NCBI RefSeq assembly: GCF_000730645.1
Contig: NZ_BBIU01000008.1
Location: forward strand, 1-64,000
From: Pseudomonas parafulva NBRC 16636 = DSM 17004
GTDB taxonomy: Bacteria > Pseudomonadota > Gammaproteobacteria > Pseudomonadales > Pseudomonadaceae
Reading direction: 5' to 3'
DNA length: 64,000 bases
The position numbers and the translations under genes were made by a program. Below are positions 1-8,282 of the stretch, in pieces. How positions within the stretch are numbered: the stretch's first letter is position 1; each line of letters begins with the position of its first letter. Below the pieces are notes generated by a model that saw only the letters and a list, made by a program, of their open reading frames with translations, had not been told where the DNA came from and searched no databases.

Positions 1-2
1 AA

Positions 3-92
3 AAAGTGACTCGCCGTAAGGGCGAAAAGGTGATTAAGCGTCTCCATCGCAAATGGACCATGCCCATTATCAGCACCCACAAAAAGCAATAA
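3..92 (+). CDS. C-terminal end of an unidentified gene cut by the window edge
   Basis: An open frame runs from the window edge to a TAA at 90-92 and encodes about 29 residues ending in ISTHKKQ. It is strongly basic (many Lys/Arg) and has Pseudomonas-like codons. I cannot name the family from so short a tail. It could be the cytoplasmic C-terminus of a membrane protein. It is followed at once by a heptamer repeat tract, as often seen after stop codons in Pseudomonas. Confidence 0.45.
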   Translation, partial: KVTRRKGEKVIKRLHRKWTMPIISTHKKQ

Positions 93-136
93 AGCTTCAA
101 GCTTCAAGCTTCAAGCTTCAAGCTTCAAGAAGCTTC
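92..136. repeat. Tandem AAGCTTC heptamer repeat
   Basis: Five head-to-tail copies of AAGCTTC (92-126), then AAG and a sixth AAGCTTC (130-136). The tract directly follows the stop codon of the upstream partial gene. Each junction carries a HindIII hexamer, so the stretch is self-complementary and could form alternative hairpins. It lacks the spacers of a CRISPR. It may be a degenerate transcription-end element or a slippage-prone microsatellite. Confidence 0.85.
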
Positions 137-187
137 AGAGCAGCCGCATAAGCCAAGCAAACCGAATCTACCCATCAAGCCCCTACC

Positions 188-202
188 GTTCGGTTACCGA
201 AC
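188..202. promoter_or_regulatory. Palindrome upstream of the MFS gene, possible operator
   Basis: GTTCGGT-T-ACCGAAC is a perfect inverted repeat with 7-bp arms and a 1-bp spacer. It lies 125 bp upstream of the MFS start at 328, in the otherwise empty stretch 137-327. Its size and symmetry suit a dimeric repressor. No regulator gene lies beside it, so the cognate protein is unknown. Confidence 0.45.
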
Positions 203-327
203 ACTTACCCCGACGTAGAATTGACGCCACAGACATCACTCCCCACCATGCACCAGCCTCGCGTGCCTCTGCCCAAAAACGGCCACGCCCACCGCTACTG
301 ACTACAATTTCAAGAACGAGCAGTTTT

Positions 328-1620
328 ATGACCCACACCCACCCAGCCCCCTCAAAGCTGCGCAGCGCCCTCGCCGTCGGTAAAACCCGCTGGGGCATGC
401 TCGCCCTGGTGTTCTTCGCCACCACGCTCAACTACATAGACCGCGCGGCCCTGGGCATCATGCAACCCGTGCTGGCCAAGGAAATGAGCTGGACGGCCAT
501 GGACTACGCCAATATCAACTTCTGGTTCCAGGTCGGCTACGCCATCGGCTTTCTGCTGCAAGGCCGGCTGATCGACAAGGTCGGCGTCAAGCGCGCGTTC
601 TTCTTCGCCGTGTTGCTGTGGAGCCTGGCCACCGGCGCCCACGGCCTGGCTACCTCCGCGGCAGGCTTCATGGTATGCCGGTTCATCCTGGGCCTCACCG
701 AAGCCGCCAACTACCCAGCCTGCGTCAAGACCGTGCGCCTGTGGTTCCCAGCCGGCGAACGCGCCATCGCCACCGGTCTGTTCAACGCAGGCACCAACGT
801 GGGTGCCATGGTCACCCCCGCGCTGCTGCCGGTGATCCTGGCCGTGTGGGGCTGGCAGGCCGCGTTCATTGCCATGGGTTGCCTGGGGCTGGTGTGGGTG
901 GTGTTCTGGCTGCTCAAGTACCACGACCCTGAGCAACACCCCAGCGTGCGCCAGAGCGAAGTGCAGTACATTCAACAGGACGCCGAACCCGAGCCTACCC
1001 GCGTGCCCTTCAGCCGCATATTGCGCCTGCGGGGCACCTGGGCCTTCGCGGTGGCGTATGCCATCACCGCGCCAGTGTTCTGGTTCTACCTGTACTGGCT
1101 GCCACCGTTTCTCAACCAGCAATACAGCCTGGGCATCGACGTAACCCAAATGGGCATCCCGCTGATCATCATCTGGCTCACCGCCGATTTCGGCAGTGTG
1201 GGCGGCGGCGTGTTGTCATCGTGGCTGATCGGCCGTGGCGTGCGCGCCACCAGCGCGCGGCTGGTGTCGATGCTGGTATTTGCCTGCACCATGATCAGCG
1301 TCACCTTTGCCGCCAATGCCAGCGGCCTGTGGGTAGCGGTGCTGGCCATTTCGCTGGCCGTGGGCGCCCACCAGGCCTGGACGGCCAACATCTGGAGCCT
1401 GGTGATGGACTACACGCCCAAACACCTGGTCAGTACGGTGTTCGGCTTTGGCAGCATGTGCGCCGCCATCGGCGGCATGTTCATGACCCAGATCGTCGGC
1501 AGCGTGCTAACCGCCACCCACAATAATTATGCCGTGCTGTTCACCATGATCCCGGCCATGTACTTCCTGGCCTTGGTCTGGATGTACTTCATGGCACCGC
1601 GGGCGATCGAGCAGGCCTGA
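328..1620 (+). CDS. MFS transporter, anion:cation symporter (hexuronate-type)
   Basis: A 430-residue major facilitator with about 12 hydrophobic segments, predicted to sit in the inner membrane and import an organic anion with protons. The N-terminal segment LNYIDRAALGIMQP (about 35-48), the RLIDKVGVKRAF loop after TM2 and FILGLTEAANYPA after TM4 are typical of the ACS family (ExuT/GudP/D-galactonate type). The length matches the family. The ATG follows a weak GAACGAG stretch. The gene stands alone; the next gene is convergent and ends 16 bp away. A palindrome at 188-202 may control it. The substrate, hexuronate, aldarate or aromatic acid, cannot be told from sequence. Confidence 0.85.
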   Translation: MTHTHPAPSKLRSALAVGKTRWGMLALVFFATTLNYIDRAALGIMQPVLAKEMSWTAMDYANINFWFQVGYAIGFLLQGRLIDKVGVKRAFFFAVLLWSLATGAHGLATSAAGFMVCRFILGLTEAANYPACVKTVRLWFPAGERAIATGLFNAGTNVGAMVTPALLPVILAVWGWQAAFIAMGCLGLVWVVFWLLKYHDPEQHPSVRQSEVQYIQQDAEPEPTRVPFSRILRLRGTWAFAVAYAITAPVFWFYLYWLPPFLNQQYSLGIDVTQMGIPLIIIWLTADFGSVGGGVLSSWLIGRGVRATSARLVSMLVFACTMISVTFAANASGLWVAVLAISLAVGAHQAWTANIWSLVMDYTPKHLVSTVFGFGSMCAAIGGMFMTQIVGSVLTATHNNYAVLFTMIPAMYFLALVWMYFMAPRAIEQA

Positions 1621-1636
1621 TCGCCGCGGCCAGTGG

Positions 1637-2662
1637 CTACAACGCCCAGTCGGCCTCCTGGCCGAAGAACGCCTGGGCGTTGGCTTGCAGGCTTGCCAGG
1701 TGATAGCCCCCCTCCTGCACGATCACGCTGGGCAGCCGTAGGGCGCGAACACGCTCGCCCAATGTGGCAAAGCCTGCGGTGGTGACCGCTACCTTGCTCT
1801 GCGGGTCGAGCTCGTAGATGTCAAAGCCCAGCGACAGCACCAGCACCTCGGCGCCAAAATCCCGCACCGCAGCCAAGGCCACCTCCAGGCTGGCCATGAA
1901 GTCCGCTTCACTGGCCCCGTGCGCCAGCGGCAGGTTCAGGTTGTAACCCTGCCCTTCCCCCGCGCCACGCTCATCATCGAAGCCGGCCACGCCCGGGTAG
2001 AAGTTGGTCGGGTCGCCATGTACCGACACGTACAGCACGTCATTGCGCCCGTAGAAAATTTCCTGAATGCCCTGGCCATGGTGCATGTCGGTATCCAGAA
2101 TCGCCACGCGCCGGTAACGGCTACGCAGGGCCTGGGCGGCGACAGCTGCGTTGTTGAGGTAGCAGAAGCCCCCTGCCGCATCGAAGCGCGCATGATGCCC
2201 CGGCGGGCGACACAAAGCGTAGGCGGCGGGCTCGCCATCCAGGATGGCCTGGGCCGCAGACACTGCGCTTTGCGCCGACCAGTAGGCCGAACGCCAGGTG
2301 TGTTCGCCCACCGGGCAACTGCCGTCTGCGAGGTAGCGACCCGCCTGGGCAAGCACACCGCGCAAGGCATTGGGCTCACGCACGAAGAGGTTGGACATCA
2401 CCTCGTCCCCCCAGTCTTCGGGCACTTCCTTCCAATGTGCGTGGGCGCTTTGCAGAAAGGCCAGGTAGGGCTCGCCATGCACGGCTGCAAGGGGCGCCAA
2501 GCCGGCATCGGCCGGTGCACAAATGTCGAAACCCAGGGTCTCGGCGGCCCGCACCAGGTTGAGCGCCCGCTCAGGCACCTCCTGAGGCGTACGCATGGCG
2601 CCGCGGGAATAATAGCTGCGCGGATGATGCAACAGCTGGTCGGGGTGGAAGTAGCAACGCAT
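1637..2662 (-). CDS. Histone-deacetylase-like amidohydrolase (acetylpolyamine amidohydrolase type)
   Basis: A 341-residue member of the arginase/deacetylase fold, a zinc enzyme that cleaves acetyl-amide bonds, in bacteria often of acetylated polyamines. Visible motifs: RPPGHHA (general-base histidines), DTDMHHGQG (zinc Asp/His), SLGFD (third zinc ligand) and QEGGYH (catalytic Tyr). All catalytic residues are present. Its ATG shares one base with the stop of the upstream M20 gene (TGATG), with AAGGAG before it, so translation is probably coupled. It is the last gene of the MHS transporter-M20-deacetylase operon, which suggests intracellular deacylation of an imported amide. Confidence 0.85.
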   Translation of the reverse strand: MRCYFHPDQLLHHPRSYYSRGAMRTPQEVPERALNLVRAAETLGFDICAPADAGLAPLAAVHGEPYLAFLQSAHAHWKEVPEDWGDEVMSNLFVREPNALRGVLAQAGRYLADGSCPVGEHTWRSAYWSAQSAVSAAQAILDGEPAAYALCRPPGHHARFDAAGGFCYLNNAAVAAQALRSRYRRVAILDTDMHHGQGIQEIFYGRNDVLYVSVHGDPTNFYPGVAGFDDERGAGEGQGYNLNLPLAHGASEADFMASLEVALAAVRDFGAEVLVLSLGFDIYELDPQSKVAVTTAGFATLGERVRALRLPSVIVQEGGYHLASLQANAQAFFGQEADWAL

Positions 2663-3903
2663 CAGGCTTCTCCTTCATCGACGCGGCCCGCGCGCGCGAG
2701 TACCGCATTAAGCAGTACATCGGCGCCCTGGCGGGCGTCATCAAACAGCACGTCTTCGGCTTCGTTATGGCTGAGCCCGCCCACGCAGGGGATGAACACC
2801 ATTGCCGTGGGGCAATGCCGGGCCAACAGGATGGCGTCGTGACCGGCCCCGCTCACGATGGCTTGCTGGGCATAGCCCAGGCCGTCCACAGCCTGTTGCA
2901 CGGTGGCCACGCACGCGGCATCGAACGGTGTGGCCGGGCTCACCCAGTGGCGCTCGATACGCACCTGCAAGCCACGGTTACGGGCGATGGCCTGCAGCTT
3001 CAGGGTCAGTTCGTGCTCCATCGCTTCGATGGCCTGGTCGCGGTGGTGGCGCAGGTCAACGGTGAACCGTACCTGCCCTGGGATGGTATTGCGCGAGGCC
3101 TTGGCAATGGCCAGTTCGCCTACGGTGGTCAGCCCCTGCGGGGCAAAGTCGGCCGCCAGTTGCTCGACGGCCTGAATCATGCGGGCGGCGCCGTAGAGCG
3201 CGTCCTTGCGCAAGGCCATGGGCGTGGTACCGGCGTGGGCAGCCATGCCCTCGACGGTGATATCCAGCCAGCGGATGGCCTGGCCGCCACTGACCACGCC
3301 AATGGCCTTGGCATTGTCCTCCAGAATCGGACCTTGCTCGATATGAGCCTCGAAGTACGCATCCACCTCGCCGCCAAGCGGCCGCTGGCCTGCGTAGCCG
3401 GTGGTGCGCAAGGCCTCGGCCACCGTAATGCCCTCGGCATCACGGATGGCCAACGCCGCCTGCAGCGTCAGCGCGCCAGTAAACACCGCCGAACCGAACA
3501 TGGCGGGCGTGAAGCGTGCGCCCTCCTCGTTGGTCCACACCGCAACCTCCAGCGGCTTGCGGGTTCGGATGCCCAGGTCATCCAGGCGCCGCAGCACTTC
3601 CAGCCCCGCCAGCACCCCATACACGCCGTCGAAGCGCCCACCCTCAGGCTGAGTGTCCAGGTGGCTCCCCATCATCACCGGGGCAGCCGTGGGATCGATG
3701 CCGGCGCGGCGGGCAAACAGGTTGCCGATGGCGTCCACGGTCAGCGTCAGGCCGGCTTCCCGGCACCAGTGGCTGAACAGGTCACGCCCGGCCTTGTCCT
3801 GTTCGGTCAGGGCCAGGCGGCAGCTGCCGCCCCGTGCCGTGGCGCCGATCTCGGCCATGGCCATCAGGCTCGCCCACAGGCGCTCGCCATTGCTTTTCAA
3901 CAT
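2662..3903 (-). CDS. M20 family metallo-hydrolase (allantoate/N-carbamoyl amino acid amidohydrolase type)
   Basis: 413 residues. A dinuclear zinc amidohydrolase of the hydantoinase/carbamoylase branch, which removes a carbamoyl or ureido group from small molecules. The motifs MGSHLDT, GRFDGVYGVLAGLE, WTNEEGARF, HIEQGP and SGAGHDA supply the metal ligands and catalytic Glu of the family. I chose the ATG at 3903 because it has GGAG eight bases upstream; an upstream in-frame ATG at 3933 overlaps the previous stop and lacks a ribosome site. It lies 29 bp after the MHS transporter and overlaps the deacetylase by one base. The substrate is unknown: a ureido acid, allantoate-like or N-acyl amino acid would fit. 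Confidence 0.85.
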   Translation of the reverse strand: MLKSNGERLWASLMAMAEIGATARGGSCRLALTEQDKAGRDLFSHWCREAGLTLTVDAIGNLFARRAGIDPTAAPVMMGSHLDTQPEGGRFDGVYGVLAGLEVLRRLDDLGIRTRKPLEVAVWTNEEGARFTPAMFGSAVFTGALTLQAALAIRDAEGITVAEALRTTGYAGQRPLGGEVDAYFEAHIEQGPILEDNAKAIGVVSGGQAIRWLDITVEGMAAHAGTTPMALRKDALYGAARMIQAVEQLAADFAPQGLTTVGELAIAKASRNTIPGQVRFTVDLRHHRDQAIEAMEHELTLKLQAIARNRGLQVRIERHWVSPATPFDAACVATVQQAVDGLGYAQQAIVSGAGHDAILLARHCPTAMVFIPCVGGLSHNEAEDVLFDDARQGADVLLNAVLARAGRVDEGEA

Positions 3904-3932
3904 GCGGGTACTCCAGAAACAGTGGGGGTTCA

Positions 3933-5237
3933 TCAGGCCGGCTGCAGCTGCTGGCTACGGGCGTACTGGCGCGCCAGGGCCAGCACGCACACCAGCGACA
4001 CACAGGCGATCAAGGTGTAGAACAGCGCCATCGGCCACCATTGGCCGGTGAAGGTATGGGCCAGCCAGGTGCCGATCAGCGGCGTGAGCCCGCCGGCAAT
4101 GGCACCGCACACCTGGTAGGCCATGGAGATCGCGGTGTAGCGCACGCGGGTCTCGAACATGCCACTGACGTACCCGGCGATTACCGCGTAGAACGAGGCC
4201 ATGCAGGCTGCAGCCAGGGCAATGCCCAGCACGATCATCGGCCCCTGCCCGGAACTCACCAGCACGAACATGGGGTACGGTGAGGCCATGGCCAGCAACG
4301 CCACCCACGCCAGAAAACGCGTGGCACCGATTTTTTCCGAGAGCCAGGCAGCCAACGGCTGCACGCAGAACTGAATCACGGCGACGAAGAACAGGCATTG
4401 CAGAATCAGCGAGCGCTCCAGGTGCAGTTGCTGAGTGGTGTAGCTGATCATGAAGGTGTTGGTGAAGTAGACCCCGGCGATGCCAAGGGTATTGGCACCA
4501 ATGCACAGCAGCAGAGGTCGCCAAGCCGTGCGCAGCACCTCCAGGGCAGGCGCCTGTTCCTGGCACCGTGCGGTTTCGGCTTGCTGGCGGCTGGCGAGGA
4601 ACTCGGGCGACTCGTTGACCCCCAGGCGAATCGCCAACCCCACCAGCAACAGCAGCGCGCTGGCCAGGAACGGCACGCGCCAGCCCCAGCTCATCAGGTC
4701 TGCTTCAGGCAGGCGAGTCACCGCACCGAAGGCCAGCAACGAAAGGATCAGCCCGGCCGGGCTGCCCAGCTGGGCAAACGAGGCAAAGAAGTTGCGCCGG
4801 CCCTTGGGTGCATGCTCGCCCGCCATCAGCACCGCCCCGCCCCACTCGCCGCCAACGGCAATGCCCTGCACGATCCGCAGCAGTATCAGCAGCACTGGCG
4901 CCGTTGCGCCGATCTGCGCGTAGGTCGGCAACAGGCCGATGCACACGGTGACGATGCCCATCATCAGTAGCGTGATCACCAGCGATTTCTTGCGCCCGAT
5001 GCGGTCGCCCACGTGGCCGAAGATGATGCCGCCCAGCGGCCGGGCGAAGAACCCGACGGCAAAGGTGCCGAAAGCGGCCATGGTGCTGAAAAGGCTGTCG
5101 TCGGAGGGGAAGAACAGCGCCCCGAACACCAGCGCGGCGGCGGTGGCGTAGATGTAGAAGTCGTACCACTCGATCATGGTGCCGATAAAGGCGGCGGCGG
5201 CCGCACGGCGCGGCTGAGGGGCTGCGGTGGCTTGCAT
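3933..5237 (-). CDS. MFS transporter, metabolite:H+ symporter (MHS) family
   Basis: 434 residues with 12 predicted membrane helices. The N-terminal motif FIGTMIEWYDFYIYATAAALVFG and the loop GHVGDRIGRKKSL are diagnostic of the MHS family (ShiA, KgtP, ProP, PcaT). It should import an organic acid or zwitterion by proton symport. The ATG at 5237 has GGGAG seven bases upstream; the open frame runs upstream to 5378 without a ribosome site and lacks family similarity there. It is the first gene of the leftward operon and divergent from a LysR gene. A sigma70-like promoter lies at 5350-5378. Confidence 0.88.
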   Translation of the reverse strand: MQATAAPQPRRAAAAAFIGTMIEWYDFYIYATAAALVFGALFFPSDDSLFSTMAAFGTFAVGFFARPLGGIIFGHVGDRIGRKKSLVITLLMMGIVTVCIGLLPTYAQIGATAPVLLILLRIVQGIAVGGEWGGAVLMAGEHAPKGRRNFFASFAQLGSPAGLILSLLAFGAVTRLPEADLMSWGWRVPFLASALLLLVGLAIRLGVNESPEFLASRQQAETARCQEQAPALEVLRTAWRPLLLCIGANTLGIAGVYFTNTFMISYTTQQLHLERSLILQCLFFVAVIQFCVQPLAAWLSEKIGATRFLAWVALLAMASPYPMFVLVSSGQGPMIVLGIALAAACMASFYAVIAGYVSGMFETRVRYTAISMAYQVCGAIAGGLTPLIGTWLAHTFTGQWWPMALFYTLIACVSLVCVLALARQYARSQQLQPA

Positions 5238-5349
5238 GGAAGGCTCCCTTGCTTGTTTTTTTGGCAGGAGTGTGGGGTCACGGTTGCGCTCTGTTGGCGC
5301 TTGGCAGGTTGCTGGATCTTGGCAATCGCAGCGGCCCTGGTGCCTGGGA

Positions 5350-5378
5350 TTTATCGTCTGGGGGCTATGATTAGTCAA
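5350..5378 (-). promoter_or_regulatory. Sigma70-like promoter for the MHS transporter operon
   Basis: Reading leftward, TTGACT (5378-5373) and GATAAA (5355-5350) are separated by 17 bp. The AT-rich stretch just upstream (5379-5405) is a plausible binding region for the divergent LysR regulator. The predicted leader is about 105 nt. Identified by eye only. Confidence 0.5.
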
Positions 5379-5428
5379 TTTTCTATTTATTATTCCAATT
5401 ATTAGCCCTGCTTATTATCGAGCCTGCC

Positions 5429-6349
5429 ATGTCTGAGCGCCTGCTGAATGATCGACTGGACTGGAACCTGCTGCGTACCTTCCGCGTTATCGGCCAGGAG
5501 CTGTCCATAAGCCGCGCAGCCGCCCGGCTGCACCTCACCCAACCGGCAGTGAGCCAGGCGCTCAAACGGCTGGAACAGCAACTGGGCCGTCAACTGATTG
5601 CCCGCCGCGGCCCACGCTTTGTGCTGACCGACATGGGCGAGCAGGTATTCCGGCTGGCCGGCGAGGTCTACGGGCAGATGTCGCAGATCGGCGGCTTGCT
5701 GGAGCACCCGGGGGATGAACTGGTGGGCAAGGTACGGCTGCTGATGATCAGCCGCATCGTCAACGAGGCGTTCGACGACCTGCTCGCCGCTTTTCATCGC
5801 CAGCACCCCCGGGTGGAGCTTGAAATCGAGGTAATGCGCAGCTCCGACATTGTCGCCGCCCTGCAGGAGAAAACCGCCACTGCAGGCCTCAGCCTCAACC
5901 GCCGTGCCCAGACACGGCTGGAGCAACGGCTGTTTCTGCGCCAGCGCTATGCCTTTTTCTGTGGCAGGCACCACAGGCTGTTCGGCGAGGCCGAAAGCGA
6001 CCTGCAGCGGGAGAACTTCGTCAGTTTCACCAGCGACCAGATTGGCGGCATGCTGTCACCGTTGACCATTTTCCGCGACCAGCAGGGGTTTGCCGGGCGC
6101 ATCGTGGCATCGTCGCCCAGCCTTGAAGAAGTCCGCCGGCTGGTGATTGCCGGTTTCGGTATCGGCTGCCTGCCCGAACACGTGGTGGCGCCGGATGTAC
6201 AGCAAGGCTTGCTGTGGAAGCTGCCACCGCTCGACGGTATTGCCGATGTCGATATCCACCTGCTGTGGAACCCGGGCCAGCGCTTCAGCCGAGCAGAACA
6301 GGTATTCATTCAGACCTTGCAGCAATGCACCACCGAGGCTGGCCGCTAG
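5429..6349 (+). CDS. LysR-family transcriptional regulator
   Basis: 306 residues. The N-terminal winged HTH (about 10-70; LRTFRVIGQELSISRAAARLHLTQPAVSQALKRLE) is canonical LysR, followed by a two-lobed effector-binding domain (about 95-300). It is divergent from the MHS-M20-deacetylase operon with a 191-bp AT-rich intergenic region, so it probably activates that operon in response to the imported compound and represses itself. The effector is not deducible. Confidence 0.9.
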   Translation: MSERLLNDRLDWNLLRTFRVIGQELSISRAAARLHLTQPAVSQALKRLEQQLGRQLIARRGPRFVLTDMGEQVFRLAGEVYGQMSQIGGLLEHPGDELVGKVRLLMISRIVNEAFDDLLAAFHRQHPRVELEIEVMRSSDIVAALQEKTATAGLSLNRRAQTRLEQRLFLRQRYAFFCGRHHRLFGEAESDLQRENFVSFTSDQIGGMLSPLTIFRDQQGFAGRIVASSPSLEEVRRLVIAGFGIGCLPEHVVAPDVQQGLLWKLPPLDGIADVDIHLLWNPGQRFSRAEQVFIQTLQQCTTEAGR

Positions 6350-6449
6350 GCAAAGGAACGGTTGGTGGATAGCGCCCGACAGGGTATGCTGGCTGATATC
6401 AATGAGCCACTACCCAGCCAGGCTCGTTGCCCCTTCAAGGAAGACCCCC

Positions 6450-6989
6450 GTGCCCAGCCAGCCCACCCGCCAGACCATTGCCCGCCAGTGGGAACTTCTC
6501 AAACTGCTGCCTGGCCGCCAGCCCGGCCTTAGCTGCAGCCAATTGCAGGCTGCGCTGGCCACGGTTGGCCATGTGACCACCAAGCGCACCGTAGAACGCG
6601 ACCTGGTGGAGTTAGCCGCCCTTTTCCCCCTGCAGTGCAACAGCAGAAGCCTGCCCTACAGCTGGCACTGGCAACCCGGCCTGAAGGCTAGCCACACGCA
6701 GCAATGGCTGGCTGAAGACATGGCCGGCCCCGCGCAGATAGAACTGCACGCCTGGGTCGATGATGCGCTGGCACGCGACCTTCAACAGCGCCCGGTGGGC
6801 GTGGGCATGCTATTGCTACCCCAGGCAGACGGCGGCGCCACCCTGGTGACCACAGTGGCTGACAGCCCCACGCTCATGGCGTGGCTGTTGTCTCAGGCGG
6901 GCTCGATTCGTGTTCAAGCCCCAAAGGAAATACGGGTAGCCATGCTGGACCAGTTGCGCCACAGCCTGGCACTGCACGAAGCTGGCTGA
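6450..6989 (+). CDS. Short WYL-type HTH regulator
   Basis: 179 residues from a GTG at 6450, preceded by AAGGAAG. An in-frame extension to 6147 lies inside the LysR gene and is rejected. Residues about 5-65 form a DeoR-like HTH (RQWELLKLLPGRQPGLSCSQLQAAL, TKRTVERDL). The remainder resembles only the C-terminal extension of WYL regulators; the WYL ligand-binding core seems to be missing or very reduced. Transcription factor role inferred from fold; target unknown. It converges on the next gene with an 11-bp gap. Confidence 0.7.
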   Translation: MPSQPTRQTIARQWELLKLLPGRQPGLSCSQLQAALATVGHVTTKRTVERDLVELAALFPLQCNSRSLPYSWHWQPGLKASHTQQWLAEDMAGPAQIELHAWVDDALARDLQQRPVGVGMLLLPQADGGATLVTTVADSPTLMAWLLSQAGSIRVQAPKEIRVAMLDQLRHSLALHEAG

Positions 6990-7000
6990 GAAACGCCGGG

Positions 7001-7723
7001 TCAGGCGATGCGGCGGCGTGAGAGGCAGGCGTAACCCAGCACCAGAACCACGCACACGAGCCCCGCGAGCAGTGCCATCAACTCTGTGCTGTAGCGGGCG
7101 ACCCAGGCCGGGAAGCCGATGAAGGACTGGTAGACCTGCACCTCAGCCACGCCATCGGCATAGCTGATACCTACACCCCCCTGACGGATCTGCGAGTAAT
7201 CGGCGTCGAAGTACACCCACACCTTGCTTTCCCCACCGGGCTCGATGGCGGGTATCTCCAGCTGGGCGGTGGCGTTTTCCAGCAGGGTATCGTTGCCGGC
7301 CGAATCCCGAACCTGCACAAGTCCCTTGGCAGGCAGGCGCACTTTCACCTGGTTGACCGGTGCGTCACCGGCATTGCGCAGTTCGATAAGAAGGCCGGTG
7401 CGATGGTCTACCAGGCCAGCCTCGAACGGCTTGGCGAACAGGCGGGCGTAAGGTGCCTGCGCCATCTCCACCAGCCGCTCGACCTGTTCGTGGCTCATTT
7501 CGCCCTGGCCGATGGCGTTGATGCGCCCGTGTAGCTGCTCGTACTTGAGCTGCTCGCTGGCCTGGCTGATGCGTTCGCTGAACTGGCCGGGGTAAGTCAG
7601 GTAGGAATAGGTAAGGGATGCCTCCAGGCGAGGGTTGCCGCCCAGCACCTTATAGGCGAGCAGCAGGGCCATCAGCCCGATCAGCACGGCTACGAGGAGT
7701 TTCCCCACCTTGTCCCAGCTCAA
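7001..7723 (-). CDS. Membrane-anchored protein of unknown function
   Basis: 240 residues from a TTG at 7723, with AGGAAG seven bases upstream. The longer open frame to 8188 runs through the neighbouring small gene and is rejected. A hydrophobic helix at about 8-28 and another near 213-233 flank a soluble, beta-rich middle domain (QVRDSAGNDTLLENATAQLEI, VWVYFDADYSQ), so the middle is probably periplasmic or cytoplasmic between two anchors. I do not recognise a family. A 90-bp gap separates it from the upstream small gene on the same strand. Confidence 0.6.
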   Translation of the reverse strand: MSWDKVGKLLVAVLIGLMALLLAYKVLGGNPRLEASLTYSYLTYPGQFSERISQASEQLKYEQLHGRINAIGQGEMSHEQVERLVEMAQAPYARLFAKPFEAGLVDHRTGLLIELRNAGDAPVNQVKVRLPAKGLVQVRDSAGNDTLLENATAQLEIPAIEPGGESKVWVYFDADYSQIRQGGVGISYADGVAEVQVYQSFIGFPAWVARYSTELMALLAGLVCVVLVLGYACLSRRRIA

Positions 7724-7809
7724 TGAAAACTTCCTTATGTCGAGGTACAGACGATTCAAGCTGCCCAAGGGTGCCAACTTCGCAGCCCCCAGGCAAGCGT
7801 GTCGCTCGA

Positions 7810-8112
7810 CTAGGTGCCGCCCTGCTCTTCCCGGGCCTGGCGCAGTTGCTGCACCTGGCCATCGATCAGCGCCTTGGCCATGCCGGCCAGGTAGTAAGTA
7901 GCCTGCATCATTACCTTGCGGTCTTCGGGCCTGTCGATGGCCTTGCGCGTAAGCTCGGTGACGCAGCCCATGATGCCTGACGCCTCCATCAGTGCGGTGC
8001 GCATGGGCAGTTTGGCCTTCATGTGCACCAGCTCGTTGTCGGAAGGGGCGAAGCGGCCCGCGGCGTGCAGCACGTTGGGGTTGCCGGTGGGTGTGAGCGT
8101 TTCTCTGTCCAT
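7810..8112 (-). CDS. Small conserved Pseudomonas protein (DUF3077-like)
   Basis: 100 residues from the ATG at 8112 with GGAG nine bases upstream; an in-frame extension to 8169 is less likely. The N-terminal half ([15 protein letters not shown]) and the helical C-terminal half recall the small DUF3077 proteins common in Pseudomonas. That assignment is from memory and tentative. No catalytic motif is seen. Possibly co-transcribed with the membrane protein downstream. Confidence 0.6.
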   Translation of the reverse strand: MDRETLTPTGNPNVLHAAGRFAPSDNELVHMKAKLPMRTALMEASGIMGCVTELTRKAIDRPEDRKVMMQATYYLAGMAKALIDGQVQQLRQAREEQGGT

Positions 8113-8282
8113 GGTGTTTTCTCCTGTTGGCGAGCCTCCCGAGACTAGGGCCACACTCGCCCTCACCACAACGCCCCGACCGCGCCAAAGGCCATTTTCG
8201 GAAACTGCCTACAAGTACGGTGCCACTTGACCACTTTGCCCACGTCGCGGACGATCAGCGCTTCCCAAACAAGGACGTCATC

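Noticed and set aside
92..136. AAGCTTC array as a CRISPR
   Set aside because: Units are 7 bp with no spacers; it is a simple tandem repeat.
2767..4020. 417-codon plus-strand frame opposite the M20 gene
   Set aside because: Antisense shadow with biased composition and no motif; the M20 gene on the other strand has all catalytic motifs.
7724..8188. Extension of the membrane-protein frame upstream of 7723
   Set aside because: It overlaps the small 7810-8112 gene and has no ribosome site; the TTG at 7723 has AGGAAG and begins a plausible membrane anchor.
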